In this document: piece by piece, positions 35,826 to 44,513 of the stretch
Position numbering within the stretch: the stretch's first letter is position 1
Layout: each line of letters begins with the position of its first letter
Origin: Sedimentisphaera sp050251615
Lineage (GTDB): Bacteria > Planctomycetota > Phycisphaerae > Sedimentisphaerales > Sedimentisphaeraceae
NCBI GenBank assembly: GCA_050251615.1
Contig: JBFWMM010000001.1
Span: 1-64,000 of the forward strand
Length of the DNA: 64,000 nt
Direction: 5' to 3'
The notes under the pieces: model-generated
Told to the model about the DNA's origin: nothing
What the model saw: only the letters and a program-made list of their open reading frames with translations
The model's database searches: none
Position numbers and translations under genes: made by a program

Positions 35826-37166
35826 TTGTATAAAAATATAATCATATTGCCGATTGTCTGCCTGATTGTTTTGAGTGGTTGCAGTAGCAGGAGTGATATT
35901 GCTACCTTTGACGCTCGTCTTTCAGCGGGTGATTATGCGGGCGCGGAATCTATGGCAACCGCAAAACTTTCACCCGATGGCCGTAGTGGTAATGATGATG
36001 TATTATGGAACCTTGAAGCGGGCTCGGCAAGGCGTTTTGCCGGTGATTATGGAGGTAGCACTGAACGCTTCAACAATGCCGAGGCGGCTATGAAGCGCCT
36101 CAACGAAGACAAAAACGACATTGCCAACACGACCGGCGCTGTTCTTGCTAACGACAACGTTATGCCGTACTACGCACTCAACTGCGAGGGCGTTATGATG
36201 AACACATACAAGGCTCTCAACGCACTGGCTTGCGGAGATAAGCAATCGGCAAGGATTGAGTTCAACAGGGCGCTTGACCGCCAGCGGCGTGCGAAAGAGT
36301 TTTTCAGCGAGGAGCTGAACAGGGAGCGGGAGAAGTTGAAAAAATCAGCTGCGGCTGTGGACACTGATAACTCCGCCTATATGCAGACATTATATCAGCG
36401 CTATCCCGAGCTGGCCAACTACAAGCCGTACAGTGATTACGTGAATCCTTTTGTTTCGTACGTGGCCGCGTTGTTCTTTATGCACGAGGAAGACGCTGGC
36501 AAGGCAGAGTTTCTCTTCAAGGAAGCGCTTGGATGTGTCGGGGGGAATCCATATCTCTATAGCGACTTTGAGAACTTTCGCGCGGGCAAATCGTACAGTC
36601 ATCATACGTGGGTGTTCTTTGAAAATGGATTAGCTCCCTATAAGGAAGAGTTCAGGATTGAGTTGCCTCTTCTGCTTACCGGCCCGAGCCTGCGTTATTA
36701 CGGTCTGGCTTTGCCCAAGCTGACAAGCCGGCCGGCTCCGTACAGCCGCCTTATGGTGCATTCGGGATGCGAGAGATTCGGGACAGAGCCGCTTTGCAGC
36801 ATGGATAAGATTATCAAGTCCGAGTTCAGCAAAGGTTACGCGGCTGTACTTCTGAGGGCGATAGCAAGCGCTTCAATGAAAGCGGCGATGCAGTCGGCGA
36901 TGGCGGAGCAGAGCGATCTGGCGGGTTTTTTTGCGATGTTGTATTCCGCAGGGACAACCGCCGCGGACTGCCGCAGTTGGACGGCTTTGCCGAAGGAGTT
37001 TCAGGTTCTCAGAATAGAGGCGCCGGAAGACGGCAACTTGCTCTTTATGCCGGAAACGGCGTTTCAGAAGTGGGTAACGGTTCCTTGCGATAAGGATTCG
37101 ATTGTGTATGTTAAAGCGGCCGGCGTTAATGCCCCGCTCACTTACGAAGTGATAGAGTTGGAATAA
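35826..37166 (+). CDS. COG3014-type outer-membrane lipoprotein
   Basis: A 446-residue lipoprotein with lipobox VLSGC at about residues 15-19 (IVCLIVLSGCSSRSD). The mature part is a TPR-like helical region (DARLSAGDYAGAESMATAKL, NCEGVMMNTYKALNALACGD) and resembles COG3014 proteins, which occur next to lpoB-like genes. The start is TTG at 35826 with GGAG 7 bases upstream. It probably works in the envelope with the following lipoproteins; the biochemical role is not known. Confidence 0.7.
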   Translation: MYKNIIILPIVCLIVLSGCSSRSDIATFDARLSAGDYAGAESMATAKLSPDGRSGNDDVLWNLEAGSARRFAGDYGGSTERFNNAEAAMKRLNEDKNDIANTTGAVLANDNVMPYYALNCEGVMMNTYKALNALACGDKQSARIEFNRALDRQRRAKEFFSEELNREREKLKKSAAAVDTDNSAYMQTLYQRYPELANYKPYSDYVNPFVSYVAALFFMHEEDAGKAEFLFKEALGCVGGNPYLYSDFENFRAGKSYSHHTWVFFENGLAPYKEEFRIELPLLLTGPSLRYYGLALPKLTSRPAPYSRLMVHSGCERFGTEPLCSMDKIIKSEFSKGYAAVLLRAIASASMKAAMQSAMAEQSDLAGFFAMLYSAGTTAADCRSWTALPKEFQVLRIEAPEDGNLLFMPETAFQKWVTVPCDKDSIVYVKAAGVNAPLTYEVIELE

Positions 37167-37185
37167 TACTAATTCGGAGAATGAA

Positions 37186-37364
37186 ATGAGAACAGTCAGT
37201 TTAATTCTTGCCTCCCTTGTTTTACTGGCGGGATGCTCCGCCGACCGTGCCGACAGCCGTGTCCAGCTCGGCGAGGGCGTTGGAGAGGCAAACCTTACCA
37301 CAAACCCCATAGTAGCTCCGTTTGCAAGGGCTGTAAGCGATTTGATCGGGCAGGGGCTTGTTGT
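37186..37364 (+). CDS. Lipoprotein, 5' part only (runs into assembly gap)
   Basis: About 60 residues are visible: MRTVSLILASLVLLAGC is a lipoprotein signal peptide, and mature protein follows (SADRADSRVQLGEGVGEANL) until the run of N at 37365. It cannot be assigned to a family with confidence. In related clusters a YcfL-like lipoprotein occupies this place. It is a separate gene from the LpoB-like sequence beyond the gap. Confidence 0.6.
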
Positions 37365-37464
37365 NNNNNNNNNNNNNNNNNNNNNNNNNNNNNNNNNNNN
37401 NNNNNNNNNNNNNNNNNNNNNNNNNNNNNNNNNNNNNNNNNNNNNNNNNNNNNNNNNNNNNNNN
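37365..37464. other. Assembly gap (100 N)
   Basis: Exactly 100 N, the usual placeholder for a scaffold gap of unknown size. The frame happens to stay open across it, which joins two different lipoprotein genes artificially. Confidence 0.98.
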
Positions 37465-38031
37465 GCAGCGGGATGCGTTGAAACGACAAACATTGATGTC
37501 CGCAACGATGAAGGCAAGGCTGTGCTTTCGCTTGACTACCGCGATTTTGACCAGGCGGCGAGCGCTATGGTGCAGGATATGGTTCAAAAGGGCGTTCTCA
37601 CTAAGCCCGACGGCTCCCGTTATGTCGTGGCGACGGGGAAAGTGGTAAACGACACCGTGCAGTACTTTGACACCGACCAGCTCATGGCCAAGATTGAATC
37701 GGAAATGCTCAACACCGGCAAGGTTGTATTTACATCCGCTGTTTCCGGCAAGCCCGGTGGCAGCACCGACTCCCTCATAAACGACACCCGTCAGTTGCGT
37801 AAGTCAGACGAGTTCGACCAATCCACGACAATCGAAAAGGGCAGACTCATCGCACCCGAGCTGAGTATTGCGGGCAAAATTATCCAACGCAACATATCTT
37901 ACGACAATAATACACAGCAGGTGGAATATTACTTCCAGCTCGCCATCACCGACCTGACTACAGGCATGCGCTTCTGGCAGAACGAGGTTGTCCTCGGCAA
38001 GCGCGGAAGCAACAAATCAGTTTCCTGGTAA
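37465..38031 (+). CDS. LpoB-like penicillin-binding-protein activator lipoprotein, 5' end missing
   Basis: 188 residues remain. The first visible ones, AAGCVETTNIDVRNDEGKAV, look like the end of a lipobox and the mature N-terminus, so only the start of the signal peptide is lost in the gap. LpoB-family features are LDYRDFDQAASAMVQDMVQK, YVVATGKVVNDTVQYFDTDQ and LAITDLTTGMRFWQNEV. LpoB in E. coli is an outer-membrane lipoprotein that activates PBP1b; whether this one has the same partner is inference. Confidence 0.8.
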   Translation, partial: AAGCVETTNIDVRNDEGKAVLSLDYRDFDQAASAMVQDMVQKGVLTKPDGSRYVVATGKVVNDTVQYFDTDQLMAKIESEMLNTGKVVFTSAVSGKPGGSTDSLINDTRQLRKSDEFDQSTTIEKGRLIAPELSIAGKIIQRNISYDNNTQQVEYYFQLAITDLTTGMRFWQNEVVLGKRGSNKSVSW

Positions 38032-38049
38032 GAAGAATCGAGGCATAAT

Positions 38050-40395
38050 ATGAAACGACTACTGATCAGTTTATCACTTGCCGCAGCGGCTTTCGGCGCC
38101 GGACTCGGCGTTCAGCAGAACGCGACAGTCAAGGTTGCCGCGGAGGGCTACGGCATTACCGAACAGGCGGCTCTCTATCAAGCGCTCGGTAATGCTGTTC
38201 GCAACGCCAACGGTACGGAAATCGCGCCAAACTCAGCGTTGCTCCTCACGGAAAGCCACGCTTTTGACCGCGGTTATCGTTCTTATGAGCGCATCGCATA
38301 CACATCCGAACAGGTAACAAGCAGCTACCGCGGATATGTCAAGAACTACGAGATTCTCGAATCGGGCCAGCGTAAAATCGAAGCTGGCGGCGATTTCGGT
38401 ACGAGCAAGGACGAGATTGGCGGCTCTCTCGAGCTGGTTGCCGGCGAGGAACAGGCCGGCACGCTCACCCTCGATGGCGAGAAGAAATCCGAGCAGACGA
38501 GCGGCAGGTATATCACCTGCTACTATGTGAAGGTGCTCGCGGAGGTTTACAGATACGAATCTCCGTTTAAGGAGGCAAAAGACGAGATGGTACGCTTGAT
38601 TGTGCTGCCGTTTGACGGAGCCCTGTCTTTTTCGGCGCCTCTGGCCGATGGTATCCAGGAGGCTCTTGCCGGCGCGAACAGGTTCAACATCCTCGACCGC
38701 GCACGCAGTGAGGAATTTGCGAAGGAGCGCAATATCTGGCTTTCCAACGATGCCAATATAGCGGAGAAATCACGCCTCTCAATGGTGCTTGGAGCGGATA
38801 TGATGCTCACAGGGACGATTCGTGAGTGCAAGTTTGTGCCCGCGCTTCGCGATAATTCCAATAGGCAACGCGAGCTTTACAAGCTTGAGATTGATGTTGA
38901 GTACAGCTTGATATCCGTACCTGACAGGGCGGTGAAGTATCAGTCCTCAAAGAAACTCACCCTTACGCCTGCGCAGCTTGACGCGATTAATGTGAAGGTG
39001 GTTCCGTCGGACTTGGCTCTGAATAAAGACAAAGTGCTTCGCAGCATCGCCGCACAGCTCGGCGAGCAGATTGCCTATGAGGCATGCGATTATGTCTATC
39101 CCGTTCTTGTGGCTAAGGTTGACGGCGGCAGGATATACCTCAATCAGGGCGCCGGCCGCCTCAAAGACGGCCAGAAATTTACGGTTTACAGCAAAGGCGA
39201 AGAGGTTATAGACCCGCAGACAAAGCTTTCACTCGGTGCGGTAGAGAAGCCCGTAGCGGTTATCGCAGTCGGCGAGAGCCTCGATAAGATGAGCATAGCC
39301 TCTTTGCTCAGGGGCGATATAAGCGCCGTGAAAGCGGGCGATAAATGCCGTATGGCGGATTCTGAACAGGAAAGCGCTCCCGTAGCGGCGGCAGTGGCTG
39401 CGGCAGGGTATGGAAAGCATGCTGACGTTGACGCTGTAAGCAGGGCAACTCCCGCTGCACTATCCGCGGCTGAGCTTAGGCCCAAGAAGATCGCCGTTAT
39501 TGCGCCGCGCACATACTCGGAAAGATACCGCGTTATGAACAGCATCGCACCGGCGGATATCGTTGGTGAGAGATTCGCTTCCGCTCTGACAAGCGCCATG
39601 AGCAAGACAGGCCGTTTTACAGTGCTCGACAGGGGGTATCAGGCTGAATACGATGTCGAGATCGACCTGCTGATGAAAGACGGCAAGATCGACGGGATAA
39701 TGGATAAGGTTGAGCAGATTGACGCCGCCGACTACCTCCTCGCCGGTACGATCAGCCAGTTTTATGTAACGAAGGAAAATGTGAATATCGCCGCGGCCGG
39801 GCTCACAAGCACGCGCTACAACGTGATATTCTACTACGACTACCGTATCATCGAGCTGAAGACGAGGGAGATTCTCTTCTCCGACATAATGAGCCTTGTC
39901 TGGGATGATGATGCCGTTAAGAGGGAAGTTCCCGGGCTTGAATTCAGCGACGAGCTTGACCTTGCCGAGAATTCAGCTACCGCTTCTGTGCTTGGAGCGG
40001 CCGCGCGCGCTGCTACGGCCAAGTTTGTTGATCAGCTCTACCCCGTCGTAATTATCGGTAGAGAGGGCGACAGAGTAGCCCTGAATGCGGGGAATTCCGT
40101 TTTGAGATTCGGCGAAATGCTCAGCGTTTACAGCGCCGGCAAGGAAATGAAAGACCCGTACAGCGGCCGCAGCCTCGGCAGGTTCGAAGGAGCCGCAGGC
40201 ACTGTGAGAGTGGTCGAGACCAACGCCGATGTATCTTACGCGGTGGTGGTTGACGAGAATGAAGAGATCGGCGAAGGTGCTATTTGCAGGCAGGTTGCCA
40301 CGAGAGCCGCGCGTACAATGCGCCGTCCGGAGCCGCGCCGCTCGAATATACGAAAGACAGAATCAGGCGGCGTTAAACTGCCGTTTGATAGATAA
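38050..40395 (+). CDS. CsgG-like envelope protein with duplicated domains
   Basis: A 781-residue exported protein (signal MKRLLISLSLAAAAFGAG). The N-terminal 150 residues resemble FlgT/LPP20-type domains (VKVAAEGYGITEQAALYQAL). Two CsgG-like units follow: LIVLPFDGALSF-ADGIQEALAGANRFNILDR around residues 185-360, and VIAPRTYSERYR-ERFASALTSAMSKTGRFTVLDR around 480-660. Each is followed by a small domain with GDR/GR-x-ALN or YLN-G. CsgG-family proteins act in outer-membrane secretion or assembly. Placement after lpoB-like genes is a known pattern. It ends in a strong terminator. Confidence 0.75.
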   Translation: MKRLLISLSLAAAAFGAGLGVQQNATVKVAAEGYGITEQAALYQALGNAVRNANGTEIAPNSALLLTESHAFDRGYRSYERIAYTSEQVTSSYRGYVKNYEILESGQRKIEAGGDFGTSKDEIGGSLELVAGEEQAGTLTLDGEKKSEQTSGRYITCYYVKVLAEVYRYESPFKEAKDEMVRLIVLPFDGALSFSAPLADGIQEALAGANRFNILDRARSEEFAKERNIWLSNDANIAEKSRLSMVLGADMMLTGTIRECKFVPALRDNSNRQRELYKLEIDVEYSLISVPDRAVKYQSSKKLTLTPAQLDAINVKVVPSDLALNKDKVLRSIAAQLGEQIAYEACDYVYPVLVAKVDGGRIYLNQGAGRLKDGQKFTVYSKGEEVIDPQTKLSLGAVEKPVAVIAVGESLDKMSIASLLRGDISAVKAGDKCRMADSEQESAPVAAAVAAAGYGKHADVDAVSRATPAALSAAELRPKKIAVIAPRTYSERYRVMNSIAPADIVGERFASALTSAMSKTGRFTVLDRGYQAEYDVEIDLLMKDGKIDGIMDKVEQIDAADYLLAGTISQFYVTKENVNIAAAGLTSTRYNVIFYYDYRIIELKTREILFSDIMSLVWDDDAVKREVPGLEFSDELDLAENSATASVLGAAARAATAKFVDQLYPVVIIGREGDRVALNAGNSVLRFGEMLSVYSAGKEMKDPYSGRSLGRFEGAAGTVRVVETNADVSYAVVVDENEEIGEGAICRQVATRAARTMRRPEPRRSNIRKTESGGVKLPFDR

Positions 40396-40410
40396 ACATT
40401 ATATCCTTTC

Positions 40411-40440
40411 GGGGGTGAGCAGGCAGCTCGCCCCTTTTTT
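40411..40440 (+). terminator. Strong intrinsic terminator between the CsgG-like gene and cmoB
   Basis: GGGGTGAGC (40412-40420) and GCTCGCCCC (40426-40434) form a 9-bp stem with one G-U pair and a 5-base loop, followed by six T. The cmoB ATG begins only five bases after the T-run. Confidence 0.85.
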
Positions 40441-40445
40441 CTACT

Positions 40446-41414
40446 ATGAATCATTACGAAAGCTTTTTTCAGTATATAGCAGGCAGGCTCCCTGATGCTG
40501 CGGTGTCTCATCTCAAGGAGCGGGCGGAGCGTATTTTGCGGGAGCCAGGGCATGGCGATTTCGATGCCTGGCTTGAATCAATAGCTTCGTTTCCGGCACT
40601 GCCCGCGGGCAAGGCTGATTTTACTTCAGACGCCGTAACCTGCGGAACAAACAGCTTGCCCGCGCAAGATAAATCCGTCTTCACTTCTGCGTTGATGCGC
40701 CTGCACCCCTGGCGCAAGGGGCCTTTCTGCCTGCATGGCGTCTATATAGATACCGAATGGCGCAGCTGTATGAAGTGGGACAGGATTGTGGGGCAGATTG
40801 CTCCGCTTGAAGGGCGCAAGGTACTGGATATCGGCTGCGGCAACGGCTACTACGGCTACCGTATGCTCGGCGCGGGAGCGGAGTTTGTGCTCGGGATAGA
40901 CCCGACAATGCTCTTTGTAGCGCAGTCTATCGCGCTGAACAAGGCGATCGGCGAATCACGCAACGCCGTTTTGCCGTTGGGCATAGACGAGCTTCCTGAA
41001 CAGATGAAATGCTTCGATACGGTCTTTTCTATGGGCGTGCTGTATCACCGCCGAGACCCTGTTGCGCATATAAAACGGCTCGCCGGAACTGTGCGCAGCG
41101 GCGGGCAGGTCGTTCTGGAGACGATAGTCATAGACGAAGAACCCGAGCTGCTCTTTATCCCGAAGGGCAGGTACGCCAAAATGCGCAACCTCTGGAACCT
41201 CGCATCTCCGGCGATGATAACCGGCTGGCTGGAGAAAGCCGGCCTGAAAAACGTGCGGCTGGTCGATAAGACGCTCACAACCACGGCAGAGCAGCGCAAA
41301 ACCGACTGGATGACGTTTGAATCGCTCGCCGATTTCCTCAACCCCGCCGACCATACCCATACGATTGAAGGGCTCCCCGCACCTGTCAGGGCGGTGTTTG
41401 TCGGAGAGGTGTGA
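40446..41414 (+). CDS. cmoB: tRNA U34 carboxymethyltransferase CmoB
   Basis: A 322-residue CmoB homologue of normal length. The SAM-binding motif is VLDIGCGNGYYGYRMLGAGA, with family segments SALMRLHPWRKGPFCLHGVY and FSMGVLYHRRDPVAHIKRL. CmoB transfers a carboxymethyl group from carboxy-SAM to 5-hydroxyuridine at the wobble position of certain tRNAs. The carboxy-SAM synthase gene cmoA is not in the window. No ribosome binding site is visible because a terminator T-run lies directly upstream, so initiation may be unusual or start further in. Confidence 0.9.
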   Translation: MNHYESFFQYIAGRLPDAAVSHLKERAERILREPGHGDFDAWLESIASFPALPAGKADFTSDAVTCGTNSLPAQDKSVFTSALMRLHPWRKGPFCLHGVYIDTEWRSCMKWDRIVGQIAPLEGRKVLDIGCGNGYYGYRMLGAGAEFVLGIDPTMLFVAQSIALNKAIGESRNAVLPLGIDELPEQMKCFDTVFSMGVLYHRRDPVAHIKRLAGTVRSGGQVVLETIVIDEEPELLFIPKGRYAKMRNLWNLASPAMITGWLEKAGLKNVRLVDKTLTTTAEQRKTDWMTFESLADFLNPADHTHTIEGLPAPVRAVFVGEV

Positions 41415-41419
41415 AGAAA

Positions 41420-41475
41420 GTTATAGGTTATATGTTATATGTTATAGGTTATAGGTTATAGGTTATAGGTTATAA
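41420..41475. repeat. Heptanucleotide tandem repeat (GTTATAN x 8)
   Basis: Eight consecutive 7-base units, five GTTATAG, two GTTATAT and a final GTTATAA, starting five bases after the cmoB stop codon. Such arrays are prone to slippage. A similar heptamer array (GTTTTAA) lies at 63901-63935, also just after a stop codon. Confidence 0.9.
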
Positions 41476-41603
41476 GCCAAGGCATCGCGTGCCTCGTGCC
41501 GATTGACCTCACGGCTCAATTTGCCATAATCACTTTTGATGCTGTCGCATTGCTCAGGCGGCAGAGAATACGGGATTATGGATTATGTACAGGGAGACTC
41601 TTT

Positions 41604-44486
41604 ATGCTATGCGCGAAGAGAATATATGTTGTGTTTATGGCGTCTCTGGCCTTCATTGCAGGCTGCGCCAAGGTTGATTCACCAACCGCTGAGCGGTCAT
41701 TCGATTCAAACTGGAAGTTTATTCGCGCCGATGTAGAAGGTGCGGAAAAACCGTCATTTGACGATTCGTCCTGGCGCAGGCTTGATGTGCCTCACGACTG
41801 GAGCATCGATGATTTGCCGCCGGCCGCCGATTCACGTCCCGAGCTTGCCGCCATAGCGGGCAGGTGGCGCTTTGCAAAAGGCGATGACGCCGCCCGCAGC
41901 GCTGAAGATTTTGATGATTCCGCCTGGGAGGAGGTAGCTCTGCCTGCATACTGGGACGACCACTCCGCCTACACAGACAACAACTGCTACGGTTGGTATC
42001 GCAGGCATATTGATATTCCCGAAGAAATAAAAGGTGCTGATTTTACGCTTCTTCTCGGCACAATTGACGATGTGGACGAGGCCTGGCTCAACGGCGTGAA
42101 GATCGGGCAGACGGGCTCTTTCCCGCCTGATTTCAAGCCGGACTGGACAGCGCAGAGGCGCTATGCAGTGAGCGCTGGTATTGTTCGCGGCGATGGCACA
42201 GACGTGCTCGCTGTGCGCGTGTATGACGGCAACGGCAAGGGAGGCATCTATCAGGAGGGCATAAGCGCCAAACGTATCGGCCCGTTTGACCCGGCAAACA
42301 GCGAAAACGGCAACAGAACCGGCTACGTCCTCGGCGGCACAGGCTGGTACCGAAAGCATTTTACCACGCCCGATGACGGCCTCAGCAGAACCGAGCTTAC
42401 TTTCGGCGGCGTGTATATGGATGCGCAGTTCTGGCTCAACGGCAGGCCCGTTGGCACGCATCCCTACGGCTACACATCTTTCACTTTGGACGTGAGCGGA
42501 TATATGAATCCCGCAGGCGCGGAAAATGTGCTCGCTGTCTGCGTGCGCAATATCGGCAAAAACAGCCGCTGGTATTCGGGTTCGGGCATATTTCGCAGCG
42601 TGAAAATCAGACGTACAGGCAACATCCATATCCCCGCGGGCGGCTTGTTCATCACAACGCCGCAGGTATCGGCTGAAATGGCGGTTGTAAATGTATCCTG
42701 CGAGCTGCGCAACTGCGGCATTACAGATTCAGGCATTGATGTAAGCTTCCGGCTCACAGACGCGCGCGGCAACGCGGCAACTTTCGGCGAGAAGCAGTTC
42801 AAGCTGGCCGCCGGCAGAAGCGCGGAGCATTCGCAGACAATCGAGATAAGCTCACCTGCGCTCTGGTCCCCGGAGAACCCCGCGCTTTATACGGCTATTG
42901 TGGAGCTGAAGCAGGGGGGGAAGATAATCGACAGCGGTGAGACGCGGTTTGGTATCCGCAAGATAGAGATTGGCGCAGAAAACGGCATGCGCCTCAATGG
43001 AGAGCCGATTCTGATGAAGGGCGGCTGCATCCATCACGACAACGGCCCGCTCGGCTCTGCCGCGATAGCACGCGCCGAGGAGAGAAAGGTGGAGCTGCTC
43101 AAGGCCAACGGCTACAACGCCATCCGCACAAGCCACAACCCGCCATCAACTGCGCTGCTCGACGCCTGCGACAGGCTCGGTATGCTCGTTATTGTTGAGG
43201 CGTTTGACCCGTGGAACGAGGCTAAAATCGGCAACGCCGAGGACTACCACCGCTTCTTCAACGACTGGGCCGAGCGTGATATCGCTTCGATGGTGCGCAG
43301 GGGGCGTAATCATCCGTCTGTTGTGATGTGGTCTATCGGCAATGAGGTTCCAGAGCAATTCCGCGCCGAGGAAACGGCAAAGCGCCTGCGCGAGGCTGTG
43401 CTTTCGCACGATACTACCCGCCCGATAACGCAGGCAATCTGCTCGGACTGGGGCAAAGTTGCCGAGAACTGGGGCGAGCTTTCCGGCCCCGCATTTACGC
43501 AGCTTGATGCCGGCGGGTACAACTACCTGCCCCAGCATTACCTCGCTGACCACGAACGCCACCCCGAGCGCGTGATGTATGGCTCGGAATCTTATCCGAA
43601 AGATGCGCTTGAGTACTGGAACTTCGTGGAAGAGCAGCCGTATATCATCGGTGATTTTGTATGGACGGCAATCGACTACCTCGGCGAGACGGGCATCGGG
43701 CACAGCGTTTACACAAACGAGCAGGACAGCTTCTTTATGCCATGGCCTTATGTGAATGCGTGGTGCGGCGATCTGGACATCTGCGGCTTCAAGAAGGCGC
43801 AGTCGTTCTACCGCGATGTTGTATGGGGCGAGAGCAGAATTGAGATGCTTGTGCACGAGCCGATTCCGGAAGGTGAGAGTGAGATTGTGAGCGCATGGGG
43901 CTGGCCGCGGGAGATAAAGAGCTGGAACCGCGCGGGTTTTGAGGGTAAGCCGCTAAAGGTGAATGTTTATACCAGATGCGATGCGGTGCGCCTTGAGCTT
44001 AACGGCGAAGTGGTAGCGGAAAAGCCACGCCCCGAGGGCTCTATTACAGTTTCATTCGATGTGCCGTACAAGGCGGGCAAGCTCTGTGCCTATGCCATAG
44101 AAGGCGGCGAAACGGTAGCAGAGACCGCCATTGAGACAACCGGCAAGCCGCAGAAAATACTGCTGACTCCCGAGCGTTCGCTAATCAGCACCTCCAAAGG
44201 CGAGCTCGCCTATGTAACCGTGGAAATCGTGGACTCACTCGGCAGGCGTGTCCCCGACGCGGAGGTTTCAGTTGATTTCGCAGTGAGCGGAGCGGGGGAA
44301 TTCCTCGCGCAGGCAAGCGGAGCGCCGAACGAGCCTGCGAGTTTTCAGGCGCCGAAGTGCAAGACGTATCTCGGCAGGTGCAAGGCTATCCTTCGACCGG
44401 CAGGTGAAGCAGGTAAAATTACCCTCACCGCCAAAGCGGAGGGATTGGAGAGCGCCACCGTTACAATCGAAGCCGCCGCCCGTTGA
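41604..44486 (+). CDS. GH2 beta-galactosidase-like lipoprotein with an inserted jelly-roll
   Basis: 960 residues from the ATG at 41604 (MLCAKRIYVVFMASLAFIAGC, a lipoprotein signal with lipobox FIAGC), preceded by AGGGAGA. The first GH2 sandwich is interrupted by an extra galactose-binding-like domain (about residues 65-195, with GWYRRHIDIPEEIKG and EAWLNGVKIGQTGSFPP). It resumes at GTGWYRKHFTTPDD, followed by the Ig-like domain and TIM barrel. Acid/base Glu: VVMWSIGNEVPEQ; nucleophile Glu: VMYGSESYPKDA. The lipid anchor suggests action at the cell surface or in the periplasm. It converges with the MauE-thioredoxin gene 27 bp away. Confidence 0.9.
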   Translation: MLCAKRIYVVFMASLAFIAGCAKVDSPTAERSFDSNWKFIRADVEGAEKPSFDDSSWRRLDVPHDWSIDDLPPAADSRPELAAIAGRWRFAKGDDAARSAEDFDDSAWEEVALPAYWDDHSAYTDNNCYGWYRRHIDIPEEIKGADFTLLLGTIDDVDEAWLNGVKIGQTGSFPPDFKPDWTAQRRYAVSAGIVRGDGTDVLAVRVYDGNGKGGIYQEGISAKRIGPFDPANSENGNRTGYVLGGTGWYRKHFTTPDDGLSRTELTFGGVYMDAQFWLNGRPVGTHPYGYTSFTLDVSGYMNPAGAENVLAVCVRNIGKNSRWYSGSGIFRSVKIRRTGNIHIPAGGLFITTPQVSAEMAVVNVSCELRNCGITDSGIDVSFRLTDARGNAATFGEKQFKLAAGRSAEHSQTIEISSPALWSPENPALYTAIVELKQGGKIIDSGETRFGIRKIEIGAENGMRLNGEPILMKGGCIHHDNGPLGSAAIARAEERKVELLKANGYNAIRTSHNPPSTALLDACDRLGMLVIVEAFDPWNEAKIGNAEDYHRFFNDWAERDIASMVRRGRNHPSVVMWSIGNEVPEQFRAEETAKRLREAVLSHDTTRPITQAICSDWGKVAENWGELSGPAFTQLDAGGYNYLPQHYLADHERHPERVMYGSESYPKDALEYWNFVEEQPYIIGDFVWTAIDYLGETGIGHSVYTNEQDSFFMPWPYVNAWCGDLDICGFKKAQSFYRDVVWGESRIEMLVHEPIPEGESEIVSAWGWPREIKSWNRAGFEGKPLKVNVYTRCDAVRLELNGEVVAEKPRPEGSITVSFDVPYKAGKLCAYAIEGGETVAETAIETTGKPQKILLTPERSLISTSKGELAYVTVEIVDSLGRRVPDAEVSVDFAVSGAGEFLAQASGAPNEPASFQAPKCKTYLGRCKAILRPAGEAGKITLTAKAEGLESATVTIEAAAR

Positions 44487-44513
44487 GCTGTAAGAGAATC
44501 GGCAGGCGCCGCG

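Noticed and set aside
42612..42629. Long antisense frame over the second GH2 gene (41832-42629)
   Set aside because: Shadow frame; the plus-strand frame has complete GH2 domains.
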